Shown here piece by piece: positions 41,493 through 50,300 of a stretch of 64,000 bases of DNA (positions are counted from its first letter, which is position 1; each line of letters begins with the position of its first letter). The notes beneath the pieces were generated by a model. The model saw only the letters and a program-made list of their open reading frames with translations, had not been told where the DNA came from and did no database searches. The position numbers and the translations under genes are program-made. Location: contig NZ_UWYY01000002.1 in NCBI RefSeq assembly GCF_900608595.1, positions 1 to 64,000 on the forward strand, given 5' to 3'. Origin of the DNA: Promicromonospora panici (GTDB lineage: Bacteria > Actinomycetota > Actinomycetes > Actinomycetales > Cellulomonadaceae).

Positions 41493-41685
41493 CTGTCCGA
41501 CCGCTGCCGAACGTAGGGACGGTCGCTCCATCCATCGCCGAACGTAGGCCTGGTCGCCTCATCAGGGCTCATGCGGCGACTACTCCTACGTTCACCGGTC
41601 GCGCGAGCAGGCATGAGGGATTTCCGCAGGGTTCGGCGAACCTCCTTGTCCGACGTCGTTCACCAGCGCTACCGTCCCGGAGGGT
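41493..41685. other. Gene-free stretch with repeated GCCGAACGTAGG units
   Basis: GCCGAACGTAGG occurs at 41506-41517 and at 41537-41548, spaced 31 bases apart and each followed soon by GGTCGC. An inverted partner CCTACGTT lies at 41585-41592. No gene is supported. Its role is unknown; it could be a protein-binding array or the remains of a repeat element. Confidence 0.5.
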
Positions 41686-41699
41686 CTAAAGCGCTTTAG
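41686..41699. promoter_or_regulatory. LacI-type operator before the GH18 gene
   Basis: CTAAAGCGCTTTAG is a perfect 14-bp palindrome with the central CG typical of LacI-family operators. An identical copy, including the two following bases CG, lies at 51655-51668 before the transporter operon. The LacI gene at 47360-48403 is the likely binder. Confidence 0.8.
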
Positions 41700-41745
41700 C
41701 GCTGTACGACGCCACGACACCGCATCGAGATCAAGGGAGTCCACG

Positions 41746-42699
41746 ATGTCCCGCTCGCTCATCCGGATCGGCGCCGCTCTCGCGGCCGGCCTGCTGGCAC
41801 TGACGGCAGCGGCCGGCCCGGCCAGCTCAGCACCCAAGCACGACCCGAAGCCGGAGCCGGCCGCCGCCTCCCACCGGGTCCTGGCCTTCTACCAGACCAT
41901 CTACGAGACCGGCTCCGACGGCGTGCGCCGGTACGTCGACCCCAAGCCGCTGCTCGGCTCGGTCACGGACGTCAACGTCGGCGCTATCCACCTGAACGCC
42001 GACGCGTCCCTCACGGTCAACGACATCCCGGCCGACCACCCCGAGCTCGGCGTCATGTGGGACGACCTGGCCACGATGCAGGACCAGGGCGTGACGGTCA
42101 GCGCGTTTCTCGGCGGGGCAGCACCGGGCACCTACCGGTACCTGCGCGAGGACTTCGACCGGTTCTACCCCGTGCTGCGCGACTTCCTGCGAACCTACGG
42201 GCTGGACGGCGTGGACCTCGACATCGAGGAGACGTTCTCCCTGGCGGACACGATCCACCTGGTCGACACGCTGCGCGCCGACTTCGGCCCCGACTTCGTC
42301 ATCACGCTGACGCCCGTCGCCACGGACATGGCCGGCCGGACGAGCTTCTCGGGCGGCTTCTCCTACGCCGAGCTCGAGCGGCGGGCCGGTGACCGGATCG
42401 ACTGGTACAACACGCAGTTCTACTGCGGCTGGGGCGACCTGCGGACCACGACGGTGTACGACCAGATCCTCGCGAACGGGTTCACCCCGGACCGCGTCGT
42501 GGCCGGCACCGTCACCAACCCCGCGAACTGCAGCGGGTACGTGGACTGGCCGACCTTCGACGCCACGGTCGGCACGCTGGTGGCGCGGCATCCCGACTTC
42601 GGCGGCGTCTTCGGCTGGGAATACTTCAACTCGGTCGGGTACGACGGCGGCGGGCGGGCGAGCTGGTTCACGCACGTGGCGGACGTCGTCAGCTCCTGA
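41746..42699 (+). CDS. Secreted GH18 endo-beta-N-acetylglucosaminidase-like enzyme
   Basis: 317 residues with a Sec signal peptide (RSLIRIGAALAAGLLALTAA, cleavage near residue 28). The GH18 active-site strand DGVDLDIEE places the catalytic Glu at residue 161. The protein is compact, as in single-domain EndoH/EndoF-type enzymes that cut the chitobiose core of N-glycans; chitinases are usually larger and carry binding modules. ITLTPVATDM and DWYNTQFYCGWG are active-site stretches of this group. AAGGGAG precedes the ATG. The neighbouring mannosidases support N-glycan rather than chitin as substrate, which is inference. A LacI-type operator sits at 41686-41699. Confidence 0.85.
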   Translation: MSRSLIRIGAALAAGLLALTAAAGPASSAPKHDPKPEPAAASHRVLAFYQTIYETGSDGVRRYVDPKPLLGSVTDVNVGAIHLNADASLTVNDIPADHPELGVMWDDLATMQDQGVTVSAFLGGAAPGTYRYLREDFDRFYPVLRDFLRTYGLDGVDLDIEETFSLADTIHLVDTLRADFGPDFVITLTPVATDMAGRTSFSGGFSYAELERRAGDRIDWYNTQFYCGWGDLRTTTVYDQILANGFTPDRVVAGTVTNPANCSGYVDWPTFDATVGTLVARHPDFGGVFGWEYFNSVGYDGGGRASWFTHVADVVSS

Positions 42700-44131
42700 C
42701 GGACCGACGCCGGCCCGCGTGCCCCGCCGGGCCGGCGTCGTCCCGGGCGAGGAAACCGTCCGGCGCGAGGATGCCCGCCGGGTCGAGCAGCGCCTTGATC
42801 GCGCGCTGCAGGGCGAGCTGCTCGGACCCGAGCTCGTCCTCGAGCCAGGGCCGCTTGGCCGAGCCGACACCGTGCTCGCCGCTGAGCGTCCCGCCGTGGG
42901 CCAGGGCGGCACGGACCAGGGCGTCCGCCGCCTCGCCGAGCCGCGCAGGCGGCACCGACTCGCCCGGCCGGCGGAGCACGCTCAGGCCCGGGTGCAGGTT
43001 GCCGTCGCCCGCATGCGCCACGGCGCTCACCTCGACGTCGAACCGCCGGCCGATCTCCTCGATCGCCTCCAGCACGGGCACCAGCGCCGAGCGTGGCACC
43101 GCTACGTCCTCGCCCACGGACCACATGTGGTCCCGGCGACCGCGGCCCGTTCGGCGCAGCTCGTAGTAGCGCTCGCCCTCGGCGTCGTCGAGCACCTGGG
43201 CGGGCAGGCCCGCGGCCGACAGCGCGTCGGCGAGCACGGCGATCTCGGCGTCGGCCCCCGGGCCGTCCGTGCGGACGAGCACCAGGCCGCCACCGTGGCG
43301 CGCCACGAAGTCGGTGCCGCTGTGCGTGTCGATGTTCTCGAGCGTCGCCCGGTTGAGCAGCTCGACCGTCGACGGGCGCACGCCAGACCCCGTCACGACT
43401 CCGACGGCCCGCCCGGCGTCGGGCAGGCTGGGCACCGACACGACGAGCGTGCGCACCACCGTCGGCGCGGGCAGGAGCCGCAGCGTCGCGCCGACGACGA
43501 TGCCGAGCGTGCCCTCGCTACCCACGATGAGACCCACCAGGTCGTACCCGGTGACGCCCTTGACGCTGCGGTGTCCCGTGCGCAGCAGCGTGCCGTCGGC
43601 CAGCACGACGTCCAGCGCCAGCACCGACTCGCGGGTCACGCCGTACTTGACGCAGCGCAGGCCGCCCGCGTTCGTGGCGATGTTGCCGCCGATCGTGGAG
43701 GTCTGCGACGACGCAGGGTCCGGCGCGTACATCAGTCCATGCTCGCGCGCGGCGACGTCGACGTGGTCCGTGATCGCCCCCGGGCCGACGACGGCGACCT
43801 GGTCGTCGGGGTCGATCCGAATACCGCACAGCGCTTCGGTGGACAGGACGATCCCGTCGGCTGGCGCCGTCGCCCCGCCCGAGAGGCCGGTGCCCGCGCC
43901 GCGCGCCACCAGCGGCACGCGGTGCGCGCTCGCGACCCGCGCGACCGCCCGTACCTGCTCGACGCTGCGCGGGACGGCGACGGCGGCCGGCGGCCGGGCG
44001 GCCCGCAGACCCGTGGCGTCCGAGCGGTAGGGCTCGACGTCGCCGGGCGTCGTGAGCACGTCGTCCGGATCGAGGTGCCGCAGCAGCGCGGCGACGAGTG
44101 CGGTGTCCGGGTCTGACATGTCAGCGGACAT
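42689..44131 (-). CDS. FAD-binding oxidase, GlcD/D-lactate dehydrogenase type
   Basis: 480 residues. The PCMH-type FAD domain contains PLVARGAGTGLSGGA and the pattern PDPASSQTSTIGGNIATNAG. The C-terminal cap has GDGNLHP and GEHGVGSAKR. It oxidises a 2-hydroxyacid (glycolate or D-lactate-like), donor unknown. ATG 44131 overlaps the end of the GH92 gene; ATG 44119, four codons on, is the alternative. Neither has a ribosome site, so translation should be coupled to GH92. It overlaps the convergent GH18 gene by 11 bases. Last gene of the sugar operon. Why a hydroxyacid oxidase belongs with mannosidases is not known. Confidence 0.87.
   Translation of the reverse strand: MSADMSDPDTALVAALLRHLDPDDVLTTPGDVEPYRSDATGLRAARPPAAVAVPRSVEQVRAVARVASAHRVPLVARGAGTGLSGGATAPADGIVLSTEALCGIRIDPDDQVAVVGPGAITDHVDVAAREHGLMYAPDPASSQTSTIGGNIATNAGGLRCVKYGVTRESVLALDVVLADGTLLRTGHRSVKGVTGYDLVGLIVGSEGTLGIVVGATLRLLPAPTVVRTLVVSVPSLPDAGRAVGVVTGSGVRPSTVELLNRATLENIDTHSGTDFVARHGGGLVLVRTDGPGADAEIAVLADALSAAGLPAQVLDDAEGERYYELRRTGRGRRDHMWSVGEDVAVPRSALVPVLEAIEEIGRRFDVEVSAVAHAGDGNLHPGLSVLRRPGESVPPARLGEAADALVRAALAHGGTLSGEHGVGSAKRPWLEDELGSEQLALQRAIKALLDPAGILAPDGFLARDDAGPAGHAGRRRSVRS
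42706..42739 (+). terminator. Hairpin after the GH18 gene
   Basis: A perfect 12-bp stem (42706-42717 with 42728-42739) starts seven bases past the GH18 stop. It lies within the end of the convergent oxidase gene. Confidence 0.55.
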
Positions 44132-47100
44132 CGGCGACCAGCAGCTCCAGCTGGGTGGCGGTTCCCGCGCCGGGGAACTCGAGGTGGACCGCGGTCAGCG
44201 GGATCGGCTCGTCGAGCACGAACGGCCGGAGCTGGCCGGGCCAGCGCCACACCTCGCCGGAGCGCTCGTCCAGCACGCGCCCGTCCTCCGCGACCAGGCG
44301 CCACGCCGACGGCGGGCGGTCTGCCCCCGCTGCCGACGACGCCGTCACCGTGTAGGCGCGCAGCATCGTGCCCGGCGGGATGTCGGCGAACGGGCGCCAC
44401 CGGAGCACCCCCGACACCTCGGCCGATGTCGTGAGGTCGCCATCGGTCAGGCGCGGCAGCGGCCCGTCGGTACCGTGCCAGCCACCGTCGGCACGGCGCC
44501 ACGGCCGGGCGGCCTCGCCGACCGCGCTTGTTCCGGCACCTGCTTCGGTTCCAGCACCCGCTCCGGTTTCTGGGTCGCCGTCCGAACCCGGCCCGGCACC
44601 CGCCGACGCCGTCACACCCCAGCGCGTCGGCGTCCCTGACAGCGCGAACCGCAGGGTCGCTCCCCCGGTCAGGTCGCCGTGCTCGACCGACGGCGCCGCG
44701 ACCGCCCGGGCCGCGCCGTCGGCGTCCGACACCTCGAGCCCCGCCACGTACCGGCTTCTCGCCGCGCCCGGCGCCTCGACCACCAGGTCGCCGTCGGGCC
44801 GGTGCACCACAGCCCGCTCGAAGAGCGGGGAGCCCACGGCCCAGCGCGACGAGCCGATCTCCAGCGGGTACAGGCCCAGCGCCGAGAGGATGTACCAGGC
44901 CGACATCTCGCCGTTGTCCTCGTCGCCGTGGTAGCCCTGCCCGATCTCGTTGCCGGTCCACAGGCGGGCGAGGATCTCACGCACGGTCTCCTGCGTGCGG
45001 TCCGGCCGGCCGGCGAAGAGCCACACATACGGGATGTGGTGCGAGACCTGGTTGGACTGGCCGAGCTGGCCCAGGCGGACGTCGCGCGCTTCGACCATCT
45101 CGTGGATCACGGACCCGTAGGAGCCGGGCTTGTCCGCCCGTTCGGGGGTGGCGAAGAACCGCTCCAGCAGACGCTCCAGCCCGTCGGGGCCGCCGTGCAG
45201 GGCAGCCAGGCCCGCGCCGTCGTGCACCGGGTGGAACAGGAAGTTCCACGCGTCGGACTCGGTGTAGTCGCCGCCCCACTCGTCGGGGTCGAACGGACCG
45301 GGCCCGAACGCCCCGTCCCGGCCGCGGCCCCGGAAGAACCCCGTGGCCGCGTCGAACAGGTGCGCGTAGCCGCGCGCGCTCTGCCGCAGGTAGGCGGCCT
45401 CGTCGCGCAGCGCGCGCCGCCGGTCGTCCGGGGTGGCTGGCGCTTCCGCGAGCGCCTGCGCCATCCCCGCGAGCCCGGCGTCGTTGATGTAGCCCTCCAG
45501 GCCCCAGGACACCGACTCGTCGACGTCACGCGGCACCCAGCCGTGGGTCAGTGCGAAGTCCTGGCCCTTGCGGCCCACGCCGGACCGGGTGGGCAGGGCC
45601 GTCGCGTTGCGCAGGCCGGCGTCGTAAGTGGCGAGCGGGTCGGGCAGGGAGACGCCGCGCAGGTAGAGGTCGGCGAAGGCGACGTCGGAGGACGTGCCGG
45701 TCATCAGGTCCGCGTAGCCGGGCGAGGACCACCGCGCGACCCAGCCGCCCTCGCGGTACTGCTGCACGAACCCGTCGGCGAGCCGTGCGGCGACGTCCGG
45801 GTAGAGCAGCGCGTAGGCGGGCCAGCAGGTGCGGTAGGTGTCCCAGAAACCGTGGTTGACGAACATCTCGCCGGGCACGGGCGGTGCGCCGTCGAGCACG
45901 GGCGAGGCGTGCACGGGCTCGCCGTCGGCCCCGACCTCGGTGTAGGAGGACGGGTAGAGGTTCAGGCGGTAGAGGTTGGAGTACAGCGTGACCTGCTGCT
46001 CCTCGGCGGCGCCTGCGACGTCGAGCACGCCGAGGCGCTCCTCCCACTGCGCACGGGCGCGGTCGGCGACCTCCTCGAAGGAGCCGGCCACCTCGCGTTC
46101 CAGGGCGCGCCGGGCGAGGTCCTCGCTGATGTACGACGTCGCCACGCGCACCTCGACCGTGCGGCTCGCCAGGTCGTCCGGGCCGGCCGCCGCGTCCAGC
46201 GCGACAGTCGCGTAGGTGGCGTGGTCCCGGCCGCGGGCCGGCCCGGTGCGCAGGACCGGCCGGGAGATCCGGCCCGCCACGTACATCCGGCTGCGGCCGA
46301 CCGACAGCGCGCTGCCATGGTCGCTCCAGCCGGTGAGGGTGCCGTCGTCGTGCACGGTGATCTCGACGGGCGGGCCATCGGCGCCGGCGTCGCCCACGGC
46401 GTCGACGATCAGGTGGCCCGTGGTGGCGCCCGGCGGGAACGTGAACCGGAGCACGCCGCCGTGGTCGGACGTCGTGACCTCGACGCGAGCGCCGCCGTCC
46501 AGGTCAACTGAGTAGAGGTGAGGGCGAGCGGTCTCGTCGTCGTGCGAGAAGCCGAGGGCGCGGGAGGCCAGGCCGGCGTCGGGCGCGTCCACCTCGTCCG
46601 GCCCGGCGGGCACCAGGTGGAAGGCGAGCTGGTCGCGGTCCCCCATCCACGGGCTCGGTTCGTGCGAGATGCCGAGCCCCTGCAGGCGCGGGCGGTTGTC
46701 CGGGCCGTTGTGCGCGGCCCAGGAGTAGAGCCAGCGCTCGGTCGACGCGTCGGTCAGCGGCACCCACATCGTGAAGCCGTTCGGAACGGCCGTGGCGGGC
46801 ACGTTGTTGCCGCGGGAGTACGCGCCCGAGGAGTGGGTGCCCCGCCGGGTGTCGACGAGGTCGGTGCGGCCGGTGACCGTCCGTATGGGGCGGGGGCCGA
46901 CCGTCACCGCGTCGAGCCATACCTCGGTGCGTCCGCCGTCCGGCGGGGCGGTCACGACGGCGGCCGCGCGCACCCGCCGTCCTGGGGCTCGCTCGGCCGC
47001 GGCGTCCAGGTCCACCCGGACGACGTTCCAATGGTCCGGCACCAGGATCCGCGCGTCCCCCTGGCCGACGGCGGTCGCGGGCATCCCGTGCTGGTCGGTG

Positions 47101-47363
47101 AGCGTGCGCCCGGACCCGGTCTCCAGAAGCCACGTCCCGTCGTCGAGCAGCAGGTCGACGGCCACGTAGGTCGAGCGGTAGGTGAGCTCCGCGTCGAGCA
47201 CCGGCAGGAGCACGGCGCGCAGGGTGACACCGGCCTCGACCGGGACGTCCAGCCCGTCGAGCACCACCGTGCGCCCGGCGCCGTCGTGACTGATCCGCCG
47301 CGCGTCCTGAACGGTCAGGCCGACGCCGGGCCGGCCCGCCGGGACGTGCGCCGGCCCGGTCAT
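44121..47363 (-). CDS. GH92 alpha-mannosidase-like enzyme, Gln at the general-acid position
   Basis: 1080 residues starting MTGPAHVPAG, fixed by the ATGA overlap with the lacI stop. No signal peptide, so cytoplasmic. An N-terminal beta-sandwich region (about 1-480) precedes the (alpha/alpha)6 catalytic domain. That domain contains FWDTYRTCWPAY, DYTESDAWNFLF and the metal/base motif GDEDNGEMSAWY with Asp814 and Asp816. The motif that is usually GNEPSHH, with the catalytic acid Glu, reads SNQVSHH here (Gln772). The same replacement is known, from memory, in a Cellulosimicrobium GH92 that hydrolyses mannose-1-phospho-6-mannose, where the leaving phosphate needs no protonation. A Ser/Thr/Gly-rich linker (about 930-965) leads to a C-terminal beta domain. 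It is probably a mannosyl-phosphodiesterase rather than an ordinary alpha-1,2-mannosidase. Confidence 0.88.
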   Translation of the reverse strand: MTGPAHVPAGRPGVGLTVQDARRISHDGAGRTVVLDGLDVPVEAGVTLRAVLLPVLDAELTYRSTYVAVDLLLDDGTWLLETGSGRTLTDQHGMPATAVGQGDARILVPDHWNVVRVDLDAAAERAPGRRVRAAAVVTAPPDGGRTEVWLDAVTVGPRPIRTVTGRTDLVDTRRGTHSSGAYSRGNNVPATAVPNGFTMWVPLTDASTERWLYSWAAHNGPDNRPRLQGLGISHEPSPWMGDRDQLAFHLVPAGPDEVDAPDAGLASRALGFSHDDETARPHLYSVDLDGGARVEVTTSDHGGVLRFTFPPGATTGHLIVDAVGDAGADGPPVEITVHDDGTLTGWSDHGSALSVGRSRMYVAGRISRPVLRTGPARGRDHATYATVALDAAAGPDDLASRTVEVRVATSYISEDLARRALEREVAGSFEEVADRARAQWEERLGVLDVAGAAEEQQVTLYSNLYRLNLYPSSYTEVGADGEPVHASPVLDGAPPVPGEMFVNHGFWDTYRTCWPAYALLYPDVAARLADGFVQQYREGGWVARWSSPGYADLMTGTSSDVAFADLYLRGVSLPDPLATYDAGLRNATALPTRSGVGRKGQDFALTHGWVPRDVDESVSWGLEGYINDAGLAGMAQALAEAPATPDDRRRALRDEAAYLRQSARGYAHLFDAATGFFRGRGRDGAFGPGPFDPDEWGGDYTESDAWNFLFHPVHDGAGLAALHGGPDGLERLLERFFATPERADKPGSYGSVIHEMVEARDVRLGQLGQSNQVSHHIPYVWLFAGRPDRTQETVREILARLWTGNEIGQGYHGDEDNGEMSAWYILSALGLYPLEIGSSRWAVGSPLFERAVVHRPDGDLVVEAPGAARSRYVAGLEVSDADGAARAVAAPSVEHGDLTGGATLRFALSGTPTRWGVTASAGAGPGSDGDPETGAGAGTEAGAGTSAVGEAARPWRRADGGWHGTDGPLPRLTDGDLTTSAEVSGVLRWRPFADIPPGTMLRAYTVTASSAAGADRPPSAWRLVAEDGRVLDERSGEVWRWPGQLRPFVLDEPIPLTAVHLEFPGAGTATQLELLVADVR

Positions 47364-48403
47364 GCCGCCACCTCCGGGACCCGGCCCGTGCTGCCGCGCA
47401 CGGTCAGCTCCGGTGTGGGCGCGCGCACGACGTCGGGCACGCTCTCGCCGCGGACCAGCGACAGCACGGTCTCGGCCACGAGCTCGCCCAGCTCGAAGGT
47501 GTCCCGGGTCATGGCGGTGAGCGGCGGGTGCGCGAGGCGCACCAGCTCGGAGTCGTCGAAGGACGCCAGCGAGATGTCGCCGGGCACGCCGAGCCCGGCC
47601 TCGGCCAGCACGGTGACGCCGGCGAGCGCGGCGACGTCGGAGTCGTAGACGATAGCGGTGGGCCTCTCGTCGCGGGCCAGCAGGGCCCTGGTGGCTGCCG
47701 CGGCCTCGTCCTGCGAGAAGTCCGTCGGCACTGTCGTGATGTTCATGCCGAGCCGCGCCCCGGCGTCGTGCAGGGCGGCGACCCGCCGCGCGGAGTGCAC
47801 GTAGGCGGGGATGCCGCCCACGTGGCCGACGTGCACGTGCCCGAGCGCGGCCAGGTGCTCGGCGAGCGAGGTCATGGCCGCGTGGTCGTCGGCGAACACG
47901 GCAGGCATGGGGCCGGGGGTGCCGTCGCCGCCGACCAGCACGGCGGGCAGGCCCATCCGCACCAGCTCGTCGGGGCGCGGGTCGTCCCGCTCGAGGTCGA
48001 GCACGACGACCCCGTCGGTGCGCCGCTCGGCCGCCCAGCGGCGGTAGACGTCGACCTCGGCGGAGAGGTCCTCCACCACCAGCAGCTGGAGGGCCACGAG
48101 GTCGGTCGACAGGCGCGCCTGCAGCCCGGAGACGAGCTGGGCGAAGAACGGCTCGATGCCCAGCGTCCGCGCCGGGCGCGCGACGACCAGCCCGACCGTG
48201 TCGGCGCGGCGTCCGCCCAGGGCCCGGGCGGCGACGTTCGGCCGCCACCCGAGCTCGGCGACGGCGGCCAGGATGCGTGCCCTGGTGTGCTCGCTGATGC
48301 CGGGGCGGTCGTTCAGCGCGAACGAGACCGCCGTCGGGGAGACGCCGGCGCGCGCGGCGATGTCGGCGATGGTGGCCCGGCGGCCCGGACGCTCGGTGGT
48401 CAC
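47360..48403 (-). CDS. LacI family transcriptional regulator
   Basis: 347 residues. The HTH (ATIADIAARAGVSPTAVSFALN) is followed by the hinge helix (ARALGGRRADTVGL) and a periplasmic-binding-protein-like effector domain. GTG 48403 overlaps the permease stop (GTGA), and the gene's end overlaps the GH92 start. The likely targets are the identical CTAAAGCGCTTTAG sites at 41686 and 51655. The effector is expected to be a mannose-containing oligosaccharide; this is inference. Confidence 0.93.
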   Translation of the reverse strand: MTTERPGRRATIADIAARAGVSPTAVSFALNDRPGISEHTRARILAAVAELGWRPNVAARALGGRRADTVGLVVARPARTLGIEPFFAQLVSGLQARLSTDLVALQLLVVEDLSAEVDVYRRWAAERRTDGVVVLDLERDDPRPDELVRMGLPAVLVGGDGTPGPMPAVFADDHAAMTSLAEHLAALGHVHVGHVGGIPAYVHSARRVAALHDAGARLGMNITTVPTDFSQDEAAAATRALLARDERPTAIVYDSDVAALAGVTVLAEAGLGVPGDISLASFDDSELVRLAHPPLTAMTRDTFELGELVAETVLSLVRGESVPDVVRAPTPELTVRGSTGRVPEVAA

Positions 48404-49308
48404 CCCTTGATCGCCCCCTCGTCGACGCCGCGGAAGAAGTACCGCTGCAGTGCCGCGAAGAACACCACGATAGGGATGAACGCGATCATGGTGCCCGCCG
48501 CCACGACGCGCGGGTTGTTCGTGAACGTGCCCGACAGGTACTCCAGGCCCACCGTGAGCGTGAACTTCTCGGGCGTGGTGAGCACGATGAGCGGCCACAG
48601 GAAGTCGTCCCACGCGCCGATGAACGAGAAGATCGCGATGACGGCGAGCATGCCCAGCACGTTGGGCAGGCCCACGTGCACCAGCCGCTGCCAGGCGTTC
48701 GCCCCGTCCACGATCGCGGCCTCGTCCAGCTCCTTCGGGATCGCCGCGAACGCCGTCCGCATCAGCAGGACGTTGAGCATGCCGATCGCCCCCGGCAGCG
48801 CGACGCCGAGCAGGGTATCGGCGAGCCCGAGCTGCCGGATCGTCAGGTACTGCGCCACGATCGTGGCCTCGCCGGGCAGCAGCATCGTCAGCAGGATCGC
48901 GCCCATCACGAGCTTCACGCCACGGAACCGCAGGCGCGCCAGGGCGTACCCGGCCATCGTGGCGCCGACGATGTTGCCGAGCACGACGATCCCGGCCACC
49001 ACTATCGAGTTCCCGGCGAACCCCAGGATCGGGACCGCCTCGAAGGCCTTCGCGTAGTTGTCGAAGGTCGGTTCGCTCGGCAGGAAGCTCGGGTTCGCCG
49101 TGTAGATGTCCTCGCCCGCCCCCTTGAGGGAGGTGGACAGCTGCCACAGGAACGGGCCGACCGTGATGAACAGCGCGAGGACCAGCAGCGCGTACCGCAG
49201 CACCACCTCGCGGGCCGACGGCGTCGCGAACCCACGCGACCCCGTGCGTGAGGTGACCGCGCTCGATGTGGCTGTGCCTGACACGACCGTGCGCGACGTG
49301 ACCGCCAT
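48400..49308 (-). CDS. Sugar ABC transporter permease, MalG type
   Basis: 302 residues with six membrane segments after a cytoplasmic Thr/Ser-rich start. The conserved EAA loop reads ELDEAAIVDGANAWQRLVHVGLP. It works with the partner permease upstream and the lipoprotein. The start ATG shares one base with the upstream permease stop. Confidence 0.93.
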   Translation of the reverse strand: MAVTSRTVVSGTATSSAVTSRTGSRGFATPSAREVVLRYALLVLALFITVGPFLWQLSTSLKGAGEDIYTANPSFLPSEPTFDNYAKAFEAVPILGFAGNSIVVAGIVVLGNIVGATMAGYALARLRFRGVKLVMGAILLTMLLPGEATIVAQYLTIRQLGLADTLLGVALPGAIGMLNVLLMRTAFAAIPKELDEAAIVDGANAWQRLVHVGLPNVLGMLAVIAIFSFIGAWDDFLWPLIVLTTPEKFTLTVGLEYLSGTFTNNPRVVAAGTMIAFIPIVVFFAALQRYFFRGVDEGAIKG

Positions 49309-50300
49309 CAGCCCCTCCCCCGGTTGATCCGCGCGATGAGCAGCAGCGGGCCGAGCGTGATGACGAACAGCAGCAGCGAGAGCGCCGACGCGTACCCGAG
49401 GTTGCCGCTGAACCCGCGTGCGTACATCTGGATGAGCATGACCACCGAGACGTCGGCGCCGCCGATGCCGCCCGTGCCGTTGGTCAGGATGTAGAGCTCC
49501 GCGAACACCCGCAGCGCGGACACGGTGATCATCACCGACACCAGCAGCATCGTGTTGCGCACACCCGGGATCGTGATGGACCAGAACCGCCGCAGCGCGC
49601 CAGCCCCGTCGACGGCGGCCGCCTCGTGCAGCTCACGCGGCACACCGCCCAGCGCCGACAGGTAGATCACCATGTAGTAGCCCAGGCCCTTCCAGATGGT
49701 CAGGCTGATGGCGCTGAACAGGACGAGCCAGCGGTCGGTGAGGAACGGGATCGCCTCGGTCACGAACCCCAGGTTGAGGGCCATCGAGTTGATGATGCCC
49801 CGGTCGTCGAGCAGCCAGCCCCAGATGAGCGCCACCACCACGGCCGAGGCCACCACCGGCGTGTAGAACGCCGTGCGGAAGAACGCGATGCCTGGCAGCT
49901 TCTTCTCGACGAGCACGGCCAGCCCGAGCGGCACCAGCAGCAGGAACGGCACGCAGACCAGCATGTAGACGATCGAGTTGACCAGCGCCGTGGCGAGCTG
50001 GGCGTCGCTGAGCATGCGCTCGAAGTTGGCGAACCCGACGAGCTCACCGCCCGACAGCACCCGCACGTTGGTGAACGCCAGGAAGAACGCGTTCGCCGTC
50101 GGCCACAGGTTGAAGGCGAGCAGGAACAGGACGGCCGGCGCCACGAGCAGCCACGGTGTGAACCACGCGTGCGTCCGGACGGCGTGGGCAGGGGTCGGCT
50201 CGCCGGTCGGCTCGCTGGTCCGCGCGGTGGTCCGCTCGGTGAGCTGAGCCCGGACCCGACCGGTCCGGACCCCGCGCACCGTCTTCGCGATTCGGGTCAC
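49308..50300 (-). CDS. Sugar ABC transporter permease, MalF type
   Basis: 330 residues from GTG 50300, chosen because it makes a GTGA overlap with the lipoprotein gene stop, as elsewhere in this operon; an ATG at 50324 is the alternative. Six membrane segments follow a basic cytoplasmic N-terminus. The EAA loop is ELHEAAAVDGAGALRRFWSITIP. No ATPase gene is in the locus, so a shared MsiK-type ATPase is expected. Confidence 0.92.
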   Translation of the reverse strand: MTRIAKTVRGVRTGRVRAQLTERTTARTSEPTGEPTPAHAVRTHAWFTPWLLVAPAVLFLLAFNLWPTANAFFLAFTNVRVLSGGELVGFANFERMLSDAQLATALVNSIVYMLVCVPFLLLVPLGLAVLVEKKLPGIAFFRTAFYTPVVASAVVVALIWGWLLDDRGIINSMALNLGFVTEAIPFLTDRWLVLFSAISLTIWKGLGYYMVIYLSALGGVPRELHEAAAVDGAGALRRFWSITIPGVRNTMLLVSVMITVSALRVFAELYILTNGTGGIGGADVSVVMLIQMYARGFSGNLGYASALSLLLFVITLGPLLLIARINRGRG

